In this document: positions 49,869-62,524 of the stretch, piece after piece | How the letters are laid out: each line of letters begins with the position of its first letter | How positions within the stretch are numbered: the first letter of the stretch is position 1 | Assembly: GCF_023343835.1 (NCBI RefSeq) | Contig: NC_064437.1 | Span: 3,176,001 to 3,240,000, forward strand | Source: Lagopus muta | Lineage: Eukaryota > Chordata > Aves > Galliformes > Phasianidae | Length of the DNA stretch: 64,000 nt | Direction: 5' to 3' | Program-made: the position numbers and the translations under genes | Notes under the pieces: generated by a model | Seen by the model: only the letters and a program-made list of their open reading frames with translations | The model's database searches: none | What the model was told of the DNA's origin: nothing

Positions 49869-52800
49869 CATGGTAATACTGGTGTTTCAGAGATAAGATT
49901 CCATCTATCTGGGGTCTTGCTGTGATGTGGACCATTTGTTGATCCCTGTGTTTGTGCATTTGGTGCTCTTTAAAAATCATCTCTTTCACCTGGCTTTCTT
50001 GTTCTCCAGATGAACCCAGAGCCAACAGAGATGTGCTAATACACAGAATGATAATGATAAAGACTTTGTGTCACTCCTTCCTCACCTCACTTCCTTACAG
50101 GGCTTAGACATCACACAAACAAACTCAAGAGTTACTTAGATTATTTAGTATCTCATCAAATAACTTAGCTCATTGATTTCTGTGTTTTTTTTCTCCCTAA
50201 ATGTATTTTTCTTTTTGCATTCAGGCATGCTGCAAAAGGAAAATGATCCATTCCATAACTCTAGGCTTATCTGTGATCCAGCTCTGAGCACCCTGAAAAT
50301 TTGCCCCAGCTTTCTGAAACATCTGTCGTAGAGCAAGCATGCATCACAGCTGTTCTGTGGTGTTTAAAGGACAGAGGCACCTGAACTATTGCTCCCCTGC
50401 CATCAGTTTCCGATGAATGAAAACCATCTTGAAGACACAATGTTGCTGATCACCAAAAACAGGGCAGGATTGTTGCTTGTTTCCTATTCTCTAACAGGGG
50501 AGCACCAAAAATAGAAGCAGCTGCATCTTTCAATGGGGTGAGATTTGAATAATGTTGCTGTGATTTAAATAAAATGGGAAAGCTGGGTGCAGTGGGGGGC
50601 TTGATCGGACAAGTGCAAATGAGACCACATTTCAGCATCCTATGGCAGATGTGATTCCAATTTCTCTGACCCTCTGCTCAAGAATATTTGAATCTGTAGT
50701 TTATTCTTACGAAGGCAGCGACACTGACACAAAGGATCTCAGCAGGCTGCTTGGAGAATGTCTCACAGCTGATGCTGGCAATGGACAGATGCAGCAGACC
50801 AGCGACTGCCAGATGATCTCAATGAGATTTTAAACCAAAAACAGAAGAGGGCTGTTTTTCTTCCTTATTTCCCATACCTTTGGATGATTTTACTGGTTTT
50901 AATGAGTTTTGGACTCTGGAAAATTCTACCAGTTTCAGTAAGTTTTCTTCAAGTTTCTTACTACCAGCCATTCAGAAACACCTGTCAGCTGTACTTTTTG
51001 AGAATTATATGTATCTCTTGCAATATAGCAGAGACTATCCCCGAATTCAGTCCCTTCTGTGATGCTGTCTCCCGTTGTTCTTCCCTGTAAGACCGAACCT
51101 GCAGGTGTTCCTTAGCACAGGTGTTGAACCAGTGCACAGCAAAGCTGGTAATTAGGAGGATTCTTTGAAACAGCCAACAGAAAGCAATTTCTGCATGTGA
51201 AATGGATGAATGAAACCATCACAATAATTTAGGTCTGGCAGTACCTCTACACATATGAGGTCCTGATGTAGGATGGAGCTGAGGCCAATGCAGGATCACC
51301 ATTGTTGCTGTGCTGTGCTTCAAATGAAGCAACTGTGGTCCTGCAGGGATGCAGGGCTGTGGTCTTGTTGGGGTGCTGGAGTGCATTTGTTCCCCCAGCT
51401 CTGCTCAGCACTGGCTGAAAGGTTTTGGAGGATGTCTCTGTCTCTGCTACCAGCCCATGATGTTCTCAGGTATCGCACCTCTGCTACACCCACCATCCCC
51501 TCCCTCTGAGTGGGTCCCAGGGCTTCCTGGGGGGCTGGCCCTTTGCTCTTGCATCCTTCACATCCTCGAGCTCATTTGTCACGTTCCCCCATTTACCCAT
51601 CTCACTGTGATGCATATTTACTAATTCTAACATTTCCTCGTTAGTCATTCCCTCCAGGCCCATTAGTCACTACAAATTCCCAAACGAAAGGCCGCGGTGC
51701 ATCGTTCCTTCCAACAGACAGCTGACACGTAGTAATTAGGCAGCTGAACATAAAAATAATGAGGCTGAGGCTCCTGCAGATCTCTGTCCCCCTTCTTGGC
51801 ACCTGGGAAGCTTCACACACAGCCCCAGCAGCCACCACTGTACAAGCTGCTCCCTGCACAGACGTGCCTCTTTCTCTCTTTCTCCCTCAAAACTTGCTAT
51901 CTGGCCCATTGAAGGGCTGCTCAAGCATTTAGTTTCATGACTTCTGGCAATGTTTTCCAACCTAGGCACTGAATTATCGAGCCTCCCTTTCTCAGTATCA
52001 TGTAGGGACTGGTCCAGCTCCTCCCTACCTCCAGGGCATCCTCGTGCCAAGCTGCCCTGCCAGTTTGCTGCAGACTCTCTAACTCAGAGCTCACTCTTGG
52101 AGATGATGCATTTTTTCACAATAAATTTACACACCATAATAAACAGAATGATCCAGGCACTGGTTAGACTGTCGTATGCGATGCAAAGTGTTATGAGACC
52201 AAAAGGCTTTATGTGTCCATCCCAATTTTCCTGTTTTCTTGTATTCATCCTCTTTCTCTCTCTTCTGCACTGCTGGAAAACCATTCAGTTGCTTTTATTC
52301 TTTTTTTTTTTCTTTTTTTTTTTTTTTCCTTTCTCTTATTTTTTTTCCTTTTTTACTTTCTTCTTTCCCCTCCCCCCCCCCCCCCCCCTTCTTTTCTTTC
52401 TTTTTTTCTTTCTCTTTTTCTTCCTCTTTCTTTCTCTTTCTCTCTTTCTTTTTTCTTTCTCTTTTCCATTTACTTTTTCTTGGCTTTTGTGGCACTCACT
52501 TTCCTTAGCCACAGAAATACCCTGGAAACCAAGTTCCCATGCACACACCCAGTCCAAATCGCAGTGCCTGGCATCGCTGGAGTCACTGGCAGGTAGGACG
52601 AAACTTCCCCTGCAGCTCTTTTTTTCCCCTTCTGAAGCAATGTGTCTGGGCTGCATTTGGCTTAAACAGGCCCTTGATCTGCTTTGTTTATGGTAATTTC
52701 TTTATTCCTGTGAGAGAGAGAGGGAAGCCAGCACTGAACGGATATTGTTATGGGACTGCAGATGGGCAGATGGCTTGAAAAAATGATTGCAAGATTTCGC

Positions 52801-54652
52801 TTGCACTCTGGGCCCGTCTTTCACATTTGGGTGCAGAGACCAAGTTTGTCTTCTGTCACACGAAGCCTCGATTAGTTTCCCTAAAACCAGAAACCACTTT
52901 GAAAGCAAATCCCCGAGGTCACTGGCGCCACAGATTTGGAGGTGAAGGATTTGAGGTTAAGAGCTGACAACCAGGATGGCGAGGCAAGATTATGGAAATG
53001 AGGATCTGCAGCAAATTCTCTCTTGTTTCCCCCTTGTAACCTGCTAATGACATTAGCGTCCGTCTTTGACAGCCCCTCCTCACAGGGGAACTTACTTCAG
53101 CACTAAAGACGCTTTTATGAGTCCCAGAGATACGGCAGAAAAACATGTGGGCAAAGCTGCTAAGACCCAGATATGGGACAGAGTCCTTAAAAGCCCAGCA
53201 TTGACTTAAAGGACCCGAAGTGAGGAGTGGAGCACTTCTCTCCTCTCTTACAGCTGTGAAGCTGCAATCAGAGGGATTAAAGCCCCCCACCCATTAACAC
53301 TGCTTTCCCAGCTCAAGCTGCTCATCGCTCAGACATCTCCCCTCTTTTTCTCAGGGTGTTCCCCACCATAACTTCAAGGACAACTGCCCAAGGACAGACA
53401 TTACTAGAAGTGAAATCGCTCCCCATGAAGTTGGTGGACTCACGCTGTAGGACTCACACTCCTGCCCTTGTCTGCAGGACTTTTCTGCTGGTGTCGGTGA
53501 GCTCAGATCCATTCCTCTCCTCCAGTGAGGTGGCAAAAAGCAGGGTGATCTTCTTCCTTTTCTACCCAGTAATAGTTGATGAAACGCTGTCAGTTACTTT
53601 CTAATCTTGAAGTGAGTAGTGTCCTGTAAGTACAGTGAACCATCCATGTGGATAGAGGCATTAAGTATGGAAAAACAATGAACGTGGCTGTTTGAGAAGC
53701 ACCTTACTCACCTATCTAAAACACCTGCCATTCTATTGGTCTCAGATGTATGAATTTGTGGCCTTGTTATGAATATTCTGATGCCTCAGCTCTCTAGCAT
53801 TGAAGCATTCATTGAAAGTAGCTATAGCTTTACAAATAGAATTTTTTTTCAGAAATAGAATTTTTCCATCTGTTTGTTCCATTTTCCCATCTGTTCCTCC
53901 AGCCTCATAGTCTTGTTCAACCTGTTTACGAAGATTTCCTTTAAGTGAATATATATATTTTTCCATTCCAGGACAATTGTTTCTTTCACTGTGGTTTGAC
54001 TCGTTCTTACACTGCCTTTCCGAGCCCCTCTGTGTGCTTTTGCCACTGACCTATTTAGCCTTCCAATACACATTTTAATCCCTTGATGTGAACATATGCC
54101 TTGAGGCCATGAGGATTTATGGTTGGATATATGGAGATCACTGGTGGCCCTTTGGCCAAAACCTGGTGAGAAACCTGGGATGCTCCATGGATGGTATTAG
54201 GAGATTTGCCTTGGTGCCACAGGCATGGGTGACAGCAGGGCACTTCCAGTTGTACTGCTGTTGGCCAACATGGTGAGTGAATGTATGCACCTTAGGTTTT
54301 TTGCAAAAGTGGACACTTTGCTACCAGAATAAGCACAGCAGCACGCACCCTGCTGCAGTGGCTGCTCTGCACAACACTGCCTTTCGATCACCAGCATTTT
54401 CTGCAAATGTACTTGTCCTGCGTGCCCCAGGTGTTGCTCATCTTTGAAAGTTATCACACAATGCAGAAACACTAGGACCGTGTGATAAGCAGCAGATAAA
54501 TACAAAGTGAAGAATAAATTGCCACCAAACAAATTCTTCTCATTGTTGGTTGCCACTGAAGATGGTCTCACGATTCTTCCCAAGAGCTCCATTACTGAGA
54601 AAGCTGTGCTAGCTTCTGGGTGGTACCCAAGGCAGTTCCCAGCCCATGTTTA
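49869..54652. other. Intergenic DNA with a large polypyrimidine tract
   Basis: No gene recognised. The only notable structure is the pyrimidine tract at 52296-52475, reported separately. The 248-codon frame over 51950-52696 is an artefact of that tract: its middle is almost all Phe, Leu and Ser. Confidence 0.5.
52296..52475 (+). repeat. Long polypyrimidine tract with C17 run
   Basis: About 180 bp is nearly pure C/T on the + strand, with few purines. It contains T runs of up to 16, a C17 run (52372-52388) and TTTCTC-type repeats. Mirror-like pyrimidine DNA of this kind can form triplex (H-DNA), and the C17/G17 part can form i-motif or quadruplex. It is length-unstable and error-prone in sequencing. 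Confidence 0.92.
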
Positions 54653-54800
54653 TAGAATCAAATAATTATTCGAGTTGGGAGGGACCCTTAAAAGCCATCT
54701 GTTCCAACTCCCCTGCAGCAAATAGGGAAACTTACAGCTCCATCGGGTGCTCAGAACCCCTTCCAGCCTGATCTTGGGTGCTTGCAGAGACAGAGCCCTT
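54653..54800 (-). mobile_element. CR1 LINE 3'-end fragment
   Basis: On the minus strand it ends at the left with a TAGAATCA-type terminus. The complement shows GAGTTGGGAGGGACCC, CCAACTCCCCTGCAGCAAATAG and CCATCGGGTGCTCAGAACCCC, all characteristic of CR1 3' ends. It is 5'-truncated. Confidence 0.85.
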
Positions 54801-56699
54801 AAATGGGAGGAGTTCTCAGGAACATCCAGGCAGTGTTTTATTATAGCTCAATCAGAAGGTGCACTGCGTTTGTCTCTCTGTAAGTGTCTGAGAGGCGCAG
54901 GGAAGCTCTCCTCGAGGAGTTGTCGTTTCTGCCGCACGGAGCACAGATTTGCGTCTCTCCAGGCCACCCAAAAAGGGATCTTTGATTTGTCAAAATAACC
55001 CTTTCTGCAGGGGAATGGAGAGCTTGGAGGATATCCAAAAATGTGCTAATCTACACTTTTTAAATTTCTCTTTTTATGTAAAGGAGGAGGGAGGGGGAGG
55101 GGAGAGAACTAATAATAAGCTTGTAAATCATGTGGTTAAGTTTAAAGAAAAATGCTTTGGGAAACTTTTCCAGTCTTCTGCAAGAAATTTTGCTTTTATT
55201 CCTTCTGTCTCCACAAGACTTTTGCCTTCTACTGTTTGCCAGCAGCAGGAAGATTGGAAAAATTCTACTGATTCTGTTATCATAAGCAATAACTGCAGAG
55301 TGCTTTTATTGTTATCCTCCTCCTCCAGAAAGAGCGAGGTCAAACCCTCTGTTTAGCTAAACCCAGACTTCTCTTGTGCTCCAGATGTGCTAAGCAGAAG
55401 AGCTATGTGTAAACAGAGTTTTTTTCCTATTCAAGAAGAAGTTGAGTGCTTCCTTGTGTGTCCATGAGACCTTGCAGACTTCTGGACTCCACCTTCCAGA
55501 TAAAAGGTCTCAGAAAAAGTCTTTGGTGCAAAGGAGTGCAATTCCTGCTCGCCTTCAGAAGGACTTCCCTCAGAAGGACTCAAACCAAGCACTGCCCCAT
55601 TGCAGCCATCTACTTCTTTTAAAGGTTTATATTGAACAGCATCCTGCTCAGGCGTGTATGATGGAGGCAGCAGCCTTCACAGCAGCCCCTACACTTGCTC
55701 TTATCATGTCCTTTTGGACACTTGGAGCTAAGCACAGACAAGCTGCACATTTCCTTCCAAGGACAACTGCTTGGTTCTTGAGCTCTTGGGTACCAGAGGC
55801 CAGTCCTGCCTGTTTTATAGCAAGCTCATATAATAATAAACTTTAAATAGTTTGATAAAAAGGTTATCCATCAGCAATATGAGTTGTTTTAGTTCTCTTT
55901 GTTCACAGAAAACAAAGGTTTTCTGATCACAAGTAAATCCCCCCATGAGCATTGCCTTTAACCAAAGAAAAGCTTTCTAAAGAACATTATCCCTTTGGGT
56001 AATGATGCACTCCCCCATGCTCATGGTACGAGGCATTCCTCTCCTTCACTTTGTTACTTTCTGCAGCTCAGCTTCCATACGCTGCTGCTGATGTGCAGTG
56101 CCAATGCTGTTGGTGATGAATTTCTTGCAGAGCTGACTTGAGCAATGTCTCTCTGAAGTAATCATTTTTTTTTCTCCCCAGCATTTAGCTGAGCACAGAG
56201 TCTCCAAGACCTTTCATCGAGCATCCATCAGCAACGAGTTCAAGCTAAGCAAGAAACTGCCCTGTTCCAGAGGCTAAGCAAATCATGTGCCTATGTTGTA
56301 ACTAATTATTTGTATTGGCTGATTGCTTTTTAATGTGTCTGTTTTACAGGTAAACAGATTTATCTTAGAAATGCAAACATCATAATGACGTTGGGTTTTA
56401 CTCATTGCCTTCCTTCAGAGATGGAAAGGCTGAACACTGAAATTGGTGTGATTTAACCTTTTACAGAATTCAGCTGATTTTCATACCTGTGCATCATTAT
56501 GTCCCAAGTTGCTGGGAAAGATTAGGAAAGCCTGAAAACAATTGTGATGATACCACCCAGCCCCCAGCTCTTCCTGAACACCCCCATTTAAAGTGGAGCA
56601 TTTAGAGGAAGTTAGAGGGGAAGTGGTTTCTGGAGACCACTGCGTAGGCTGCCGTTCAGAGTTTTAAAGAACATCAGCCATCAGAACATCAGGCTGAAT
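54801..56699. other. Intergenic DNA
   Basis: No gene or recognised repeat. A purine-rich run (GGAGGAGGGAGGGGGAGGGG) lies at about 55083-55102 and has quadruplex potential on the + strand. Frames of about 135 codons at 54949-55356 and 55442-55846 match nothing recognised. Confidence 0.45.
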
Positions 56700-56796
56700 G
56701 GGCTCTGAGCACCTGCTGGAATGGTTGGTGTTCCTGTTCATTGCAGGGGTGTTGGACAAGATAGCATTTAGAGGTCCCTTCCAACTCTAATGATAC
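56700..56796 (+). mobile_element. CR1 LINE 3'-end fragment
   Basis: The 3' end includes GCAGGGGTGTTGGAC, AGAGGTCCCTTCCAACTCTAATGATACC, of which the GGTCCCTTCCAAC core is diagnostic of CR1 tails. The 5' limit is uncertain because the upstream part is worn. Confidence 0.75.
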
Positions 56797-58066
56797 CCAG
56801 AGGGTAAAGAGATCCAAAAGCTTCAACCCCCCAAAGCTCATGACTAAAACTGCAAAGGCTGGGTGAAGGCATAAAGAGAGACAGTAAAGCACAGCTTTGT
56901 GGTTCTGAGAAGGCTCTCTCAGGCTAACAAAATAAGGAAAGGGAAGAAACTCACCAAATTAAAATTCTTCAGTGTAGATGTCACACGTATGCTGATTGTG
57001 AACCCCTACCTCCATGGGCTGGGGGCACAGTCTGGGTGGTGTCTTCACCCCAAGGTACTCCTGCATCTCTTTTACCTTTATTTCTAAAGAAAAGCAGATC
57101 TAGAAAATCTCTGGATGGAGATACTCAGGACTGACAGCAGTTGCCTTCCTTTTACCATGTGGCCAGACCTGGAGACCCAAACCAGCCATCAGTTTCTCAG
57201 CACATCCCAGCCTTGCCCATAGTGACACTTTAGGTTCCCATTCCCATCAGGAGGGCCCCTCACCTCTTGCTTTCCACCACTGCATAAACTGATTTCAGTG
57301 GAAAGGGGCCAGGTTTTCGTGCTTATCCTCCCTACTGCACTGGCCTGGGAGAGGAAAGGCCTTTACCTGCTGCTGGCCGCGGGCAGGGGACACAGTGGAA
57401 GAGGCAAGACTGAGGTGCCTGGCGGCAGCTTTGTGGCTGCATTTCAGTTTGCCTTCTGGGCCGGGGTTGCAGCTGGCTGGCCTGATCTCATTCCCTCCCA
57501 CTGGCTCTCACTGAGAGCAGAATATGCCTTCTCCCGCTGATTTCTGCTTGCCATATTGATTGCAGCAGGGTATAATGGAGACAAGTCGGGCAGAAAGCCA
57601 GCCACCCTTGGGAATGATTAAAGGGCAAGCAGGAAAGGATAGAAGTGAAGAAAAACAGGCTGACACTTAGGATGTGGTGGATTTGGGGCAAATTATGCCC
57701 CTTTCACCACCTCACCCCATGCTCGGGACCGTGCAGCAGAACCTCTTTTCAGCTCTGCCCAAAAAGAGGCGTTGCACCGACCCCCGTGCACGCAGGGAAC
57801 AAAATCCCCAGAACGCCTACAATATCCCCATTGTGCATGGATTTGCAGACTGATTATTCAGAGCACAGCCAAGGAAAGGTAAGGCTATGACCCATTGTTT
57901 TCGTGCGATCAATTGAATACTGTCATTTGCATTTAAAACGCTCCGAATTCGCACTGTCAATATGCCAAACAGCTGCTCGGGCTTTTCAGCATTCCATGGT
58001 GACAATCACACTATCGTACATCATTGGCACCAGGATTTGCAATACTCTCAGTGTCAAAATTTTGTG

Positions 58067-58123
58067 TTTTTTTTTTTTTTTTTTTTTAAATCCCCCCCCT
58101 CCCCCTCCTTCCCTCTCTCCCCC
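58067..58123 (+). repeat. Homopolymer T tract joined to a C-rich tract
   Basis: An uninterrupted T21 (58067-58087) is followed by AAA and a C/T tract with C8 and C5 runs (58092-58123). The complementary strand is G-rich and could fold as a quadruplex. Confidence 0.9.
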
Positions 58124-58783
58124 AAATACCCAAACCTGTGAAAAATCCTCTTTTAAAACGATGGCGTTCGGTGCTGCTAAGCAGGCCTTCGCAGATGCCA
58201 GCATATCAAAATTCATCTCTTTTCTTCCTCTCCTACAATTAAAAGGTAGTTAAGAAAGAGGCTGTTCCTGATAGATCCACCTTCTGTTTTCTCCTTTGTA
58301 TGCGTATTATTCATTAGCAGTCTAATAAGAGTTTCAAAATGCTCTGTGCCTCTGCCAGCAGGGCATATGTATGTAGACATGTGCTTGTGACAGATAAGTA
58401 CATAAACAGCATATTGGCACCAGAAAGACATCTGTGCCTAGAAAAACGCTTGTGATATGTACATAAATGACATTTTAGCTCTAGTCAAGTCCTTGTGGCT
58501 TTGAGAGGAATATGTGACTATACTCTTCTCTGTGAATATTGAAAAGGTGCATCTTAGGAAGGAGAGAATTTCAGAGGTTTACCGAGAGCCAAAGGAAGAG
58601 CTCTGGTGTGGGAACCCAATGCTGAGCACAATCCAGCACCCCCAAATCTGACTCGATGTGGCCACGTGAGCGCATCACTGCACGGAGCTGGCGAAAGCAA
58701 TGAACAAAATCTTGTCCTGAAGACCAAAAAGTGGAGGTGTTTGGGGTGTGGAGGCGCAGACAGGGGTCCCCATGTGCTTCCTG

Positions 58784-58819
58784 TTACCTGTGTGTAATTA
58801 AATTACCTGCGTGTAATTA
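58784..58819 (+). repeat. Short tandem duplication, 17 bp, two copies
   Basis: TTACCTGTGTGTAATTA at 58784-58800 recurs as TTACCTGCGTGTAATTA at 58803-58819 with one mismatch and a 2-bp spacer. It looks like a replication-slippage duplication. Confidence 0.85.
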
Positions 58820-61089
58820 TCTGGCTGAGAAATGTGAAGAAAAGCTCTTCAGCACAAATGTCTTCTATGGCAGAAAAGGGAAATGGTGGTTTGTTACAGA
58901 AGGGAACCAAATGTGCCGTCCTCTGGAAACCTTCCTGGGTTGCACCAAGGGCCACTTCATAGGTATACTCATATTGTTCAGCTTAGGCTCAAAACACCTC
59001 AGTTTAACCATTCACAGTGACAGCCACCTGTTTTACAGCTTCAATCCATTCTGGAAGCTCCATTGCAGCCAGGAGGTAATAAGTGAGAGGTATGTAGGAG
59101 AGCATTTGCATCTACTCCTAAGTAGGAAAAAGGGAAGATGTAAAATTGGAGGTTTGAGTATTTGCCATGCACACATAGAAGTAACGAGGGACTCTCTTCC
59201 CTGATTTTGGGGCTTGGAGTCTGACTCCCTGAGATATTTGAGCCCTGAGCTCCCATGGGTGAGCTTTTGTCCTGGTGAAGTCACACCAAAGTGTGGAACT
59301 TTGGCTTTTCCCCCTTTTAGCACTGGGTTCAAGCACATACTCCGCAGATTGCTCCAGGAGGTACTGGTGCTGCTGTACTCACAGCTCCTCACTTTCTGCA
59401 ATTACAAATCTCCCATAGGTTTCACCAGATCCAGCAACACAAATCCTAAAAGGAAATGAATGTCCAAAGCCGCCATCGCCTCTGGGTCCATTTCGACTCA
59501 CCTGGGTTGGATCGTGAAGCGACAGCTGTGCGTGCACAAAGCCCTTTGGGACGTGACCCCATGCACACAGTGGAGTTCTTCACTAGCAAAAATGGTTTTT
59601 TGGGATCTGATGTGAGAAAGAAAGAAAGAAGCAGCAAAATATTCCCTGCTTCCTTTGACTTTTCTGGGCCTGTTGGTTGGCATGGCCAGGTGGGCATCCC
59701 ATACCTCCTGCATCCCCTGGAGGTCCTGCAAGCTGCAAGGGGAACCACAGAGCTGTTACTTGACTGCAAAAAAAGTGTTCAGGGGGAAAATTGTCTCCAG
59801 TCATTCTCATTTTGCATGTGATTTTTCCTACATATGTTTCTAATCATTAAGAAATTCTGTAGCTTAAATAATGCTCTGGAAGTACGGTAACTGTTGGACT
59901 ACATTCTGTTGTAACCTTATTGAATTTCACTTCTCTGGAAAAAATAATGGGATACTATATCTTGAAAAACAAATGGTAATTGAGTTTTTAACAGAATGTT
60001 TCTCTTTGTGTTTCAAAACCTTCTGCACACAGTTAGACATCTAGCCAGGGAAGAAGGTACAAAGCATATGGGCCAATTTCTGTCTGTTGGCTGATCAAGA
60101 TGCCTTAATATTTAAGCAGTGATGGGTGTGTGTCCATGCAATATGGCACAGTGTATCTCTCTGCCCGATACCCACGAGCTCAGGTGAGATGGCCAAAAAT
60201 TTTGTACCATGGTTAGAAGAGCATTCTAGGAGGAAACGGGGAAAGTGGGCTTACAACCTGCTCCCTATTAGGTGTTGGCATACCATCCTTATCCTGCATG
60301 AATTCACATTTTGGCTATTAGACAACAAAGGGTTTATATTCCTGTGTTTGTGGTGCTGCCCAGGGACACAGGCTTACCTTCTAGGTGACAAGGTTTTGCA
60401 GAGACTACAGAAATAAGAATTGTCCAACAATTTTTCTTTGCCCATACGCCGTAGTGCTGTGATTTCCTGAGTTCTCTGGGGATTTGCACATCACTGTGCT
60501 CTGATTTGATTAAAAGCTGGGACCTGAAACAGCACCATTGCAATGGTAACTTACAGGTGTTATTGCCTACTGAGATTAGGAGAGGCATGGTAATGCTGGA
60601 GTATTCTTCCCTGATTTTTAATAAATCTATCAAGTTAGGGACTTTGTGAAGAGATGCATTTGGACATGGGAATCTTCAAGGCAAAGTAATAGGCATGAGG
60701 TTTCTGACTGACAAGACACATGTGAGTACATGCAAAATGTGCTCCTCCAGCTAAAAATAACATTTCTCCTGTCAACCACGATGCATCCACCCCCACAACA
60801 CCACCCAGAAGAACACATTAACACCTTGGCTTTGCACGTAGCCCAATTCACAGCAGCCACAAGTGGTAGAGGGATCTGCACTCTGTGTGCATGCTGACAA
60901 ATCATATGGCATAGCGAAGAACAGAGGAGTGAAACTGGGCTAGCAGAAGTTGACGCCTTATCATCACAGTCCCTTTGAGCATGCTGTAGGCTGACACCTC
61001 CACCAACCGAGTCATCTCCCCGATGCCAGGATGAAGAGCACGAGCCCACTATCCTGATTTAGCCTCCGAGGCTCAGCTCACCACACTGA

Positions 61090-61180
61090 GAGGATGCAGT
61101 GATGTAAAGAGGCAAGGGATCAAACCCAGGTGCACCAGCAAGGGGAAGCAATGAGTGCCCAACCACCACTGCTCACAGCT
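61090..61180 (-). repeat. tRNA-derived SINE head, MIR-like fossil
   Basis: On the minus strand there is a Pol III B-box-like word, GGGTTTGATCCC (complement at 61116-61127). About 30 bp upstream of it in that reading is a GTGGTGGTTGGGC word (complement at 61157-61169) in the place of an A box. The order and spacing, and the flanking GCAGTGGT..GAGTGC, resemble the 5' head of MIR-type SINEs. There is no intact tRNA fold and no terminal CCA context. The copy is old and divergent, so this is a moderate call. Confidence 0.4.
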
Positions 61181-61547
61181 GTGCTACAGAGATGGTACAG
61201 TACAGACCAGTGATGTGCAGTGTTTCTCCCATTATGGGTCCACAGTTTGTGCCCAATCCCAAAACCTGTAAATGATATTTCAAACCTAGGAGTGTTGGGT
61301 TGCAGATAGGCATCACCCTTAAGGAGGAATCCTGTGCTAACTAAGGTGCAAATCTGTCATGCAGTCTGTATGCAGCATAGCAGTCAATAAGTAGAAAAGC
61401 ACATGGACAGTAAAGAGAAATTGAAATCAACATCTTTTGCCCAAAGATTATTTCCCATCAATATGTGATGTTGTGTTGCTGTTTTGTTTTTCTAAAAAAA
61501 AATTAAAGCCTTCTAGAAAATGTTGAAGAAAATAAAAAATTACCATA

Positions 61548-61935
61548 CATAGAATCCCAAAATTGCAGGGGTGGGAAGAGACCTCAAGAGATCATCAAGT
61601 CCAACCCCCCTGCTGAAGCAGTCCCCTACAATAGGTCACATAGCTAGGCATCCAGATGGGTCTTGAATATCTCCATAGGAGACTCTGCCATCACTTTGGG
61701 CAGCCTGTTCCAGTGCTCCATTCCCCTCACCATAAAGAAGTTCTTCCATATGTCAGTATGGAACTTCTTATGTTCAAGTTTTAGACCATTACTCCTTGTC
61801 TTATCACTACGTACCACCAAGAAGAGCCTGGCCTCATGCATTTGCCTCCCACCTCCCACCACAGATATTTATGAACATTTATCAGATCCCCTCTCAATGT
61901 TCTTTTCCCCTGGCTGAACAGATCCGGGCTCTACT
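61548..61935 (-). mobile_element. CR1 LINE fragment, 3' end with remnant of ORF2 C-terminus
   Basis: Read on the minus strand, this ends at 61548 with the CR1 3' terminus (its complement reads CATAGAATCCC). It includes the usual block complementary to GTCCAACCCCC and GGCAGCCTGTTCCAGTGCTC. The minus-strand frame carries a worn CR1 ORF2 tail with the HWNRLP motif. It is 5'-truncated, as is normal for CR1, and it has stop codons and substitutions, so it is inactive. Confidence 0.88.
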
Positions 61936-62524
61936 AACATTCTCATCATAATTTCTAGGCCAGCCATTTTAAAATCATTATTGACAGTTCTTCATCATTA
62001 TAAATGTGGTTTGTGAAGTGTAGTTCTTAGGTGGTGACATACATATAGATAGACAGATATAAAAGATGTGGAAACACATCAAAGCTAAAATATTGGCAGC
62101 TGACACGAGGGTGGTTCACGGACGTGGAGGTCACTGTCGGTCCATTGCAGCCTTCCCCTGGACAGCATGAAGCTTTATTCAGAGGGGCTTTGAGGAAATC
62201 AAGGAGATTAAAATAAGTAAGTTCCAATCTCTCCTTTAGCCAACAAGCACATGAGCCTGTGTTCTCACTCTCAGAATTAAGCTCCTATAACTCTCATCTA
62301 AGTTGAGCCTAGAGCTCTCACAGTGCTTCCCTTGTCCGAACTTCACCTGACTCCAGCAAAGCTGAGCAGGCTTTGGTGGGTGCTGAAGGCATCTAGGCCT
62401 TCCCAGACAGTGCTTAGAGCTTAACAGGATCAGCCCCTTGGCAACTTGCATGCTGTCCATCACCTCAGATGCCTTACACTTTTTAATTTATGCAATGCCC
62501 ACCATATGTAATTAGCTAAGTGAG
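61936..62524. other. Intergenic DNA between a CR1 copy and the solo LTR
   Basis: Nothing coding or repeated was recognised. A short ATAGATAGACAGATAT tetranucleotide-like run lies near 62046. The last five bases form the left copy of the LTR target duplication. Confidence 0.5.

Larger units (their letters stand above)
56797..61089. other. Intergenic DNA, repeat-poor
   Basis: No gene was recognised. It holds a T21 run followed by a C-rich tract (58067-58123) and a 17-bp tandem duplication (58784-58819). The stretch at 57900-58060 is free of recognised repeats and keeps several CpGs. Frames of 107-157 codons near 58731-59821 resemble no known protein and overlap on opposite strands. Confidence 0.5.

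Noticed and set aside
51950..52696. 248-codon open frame on the + strand
   Set aside because: The centre is the polypyrimidine tract translated as Phe/Leu/Ser/Pro; no domain. Two other frames are open over the same tract, as expected for low-complexity DNA.
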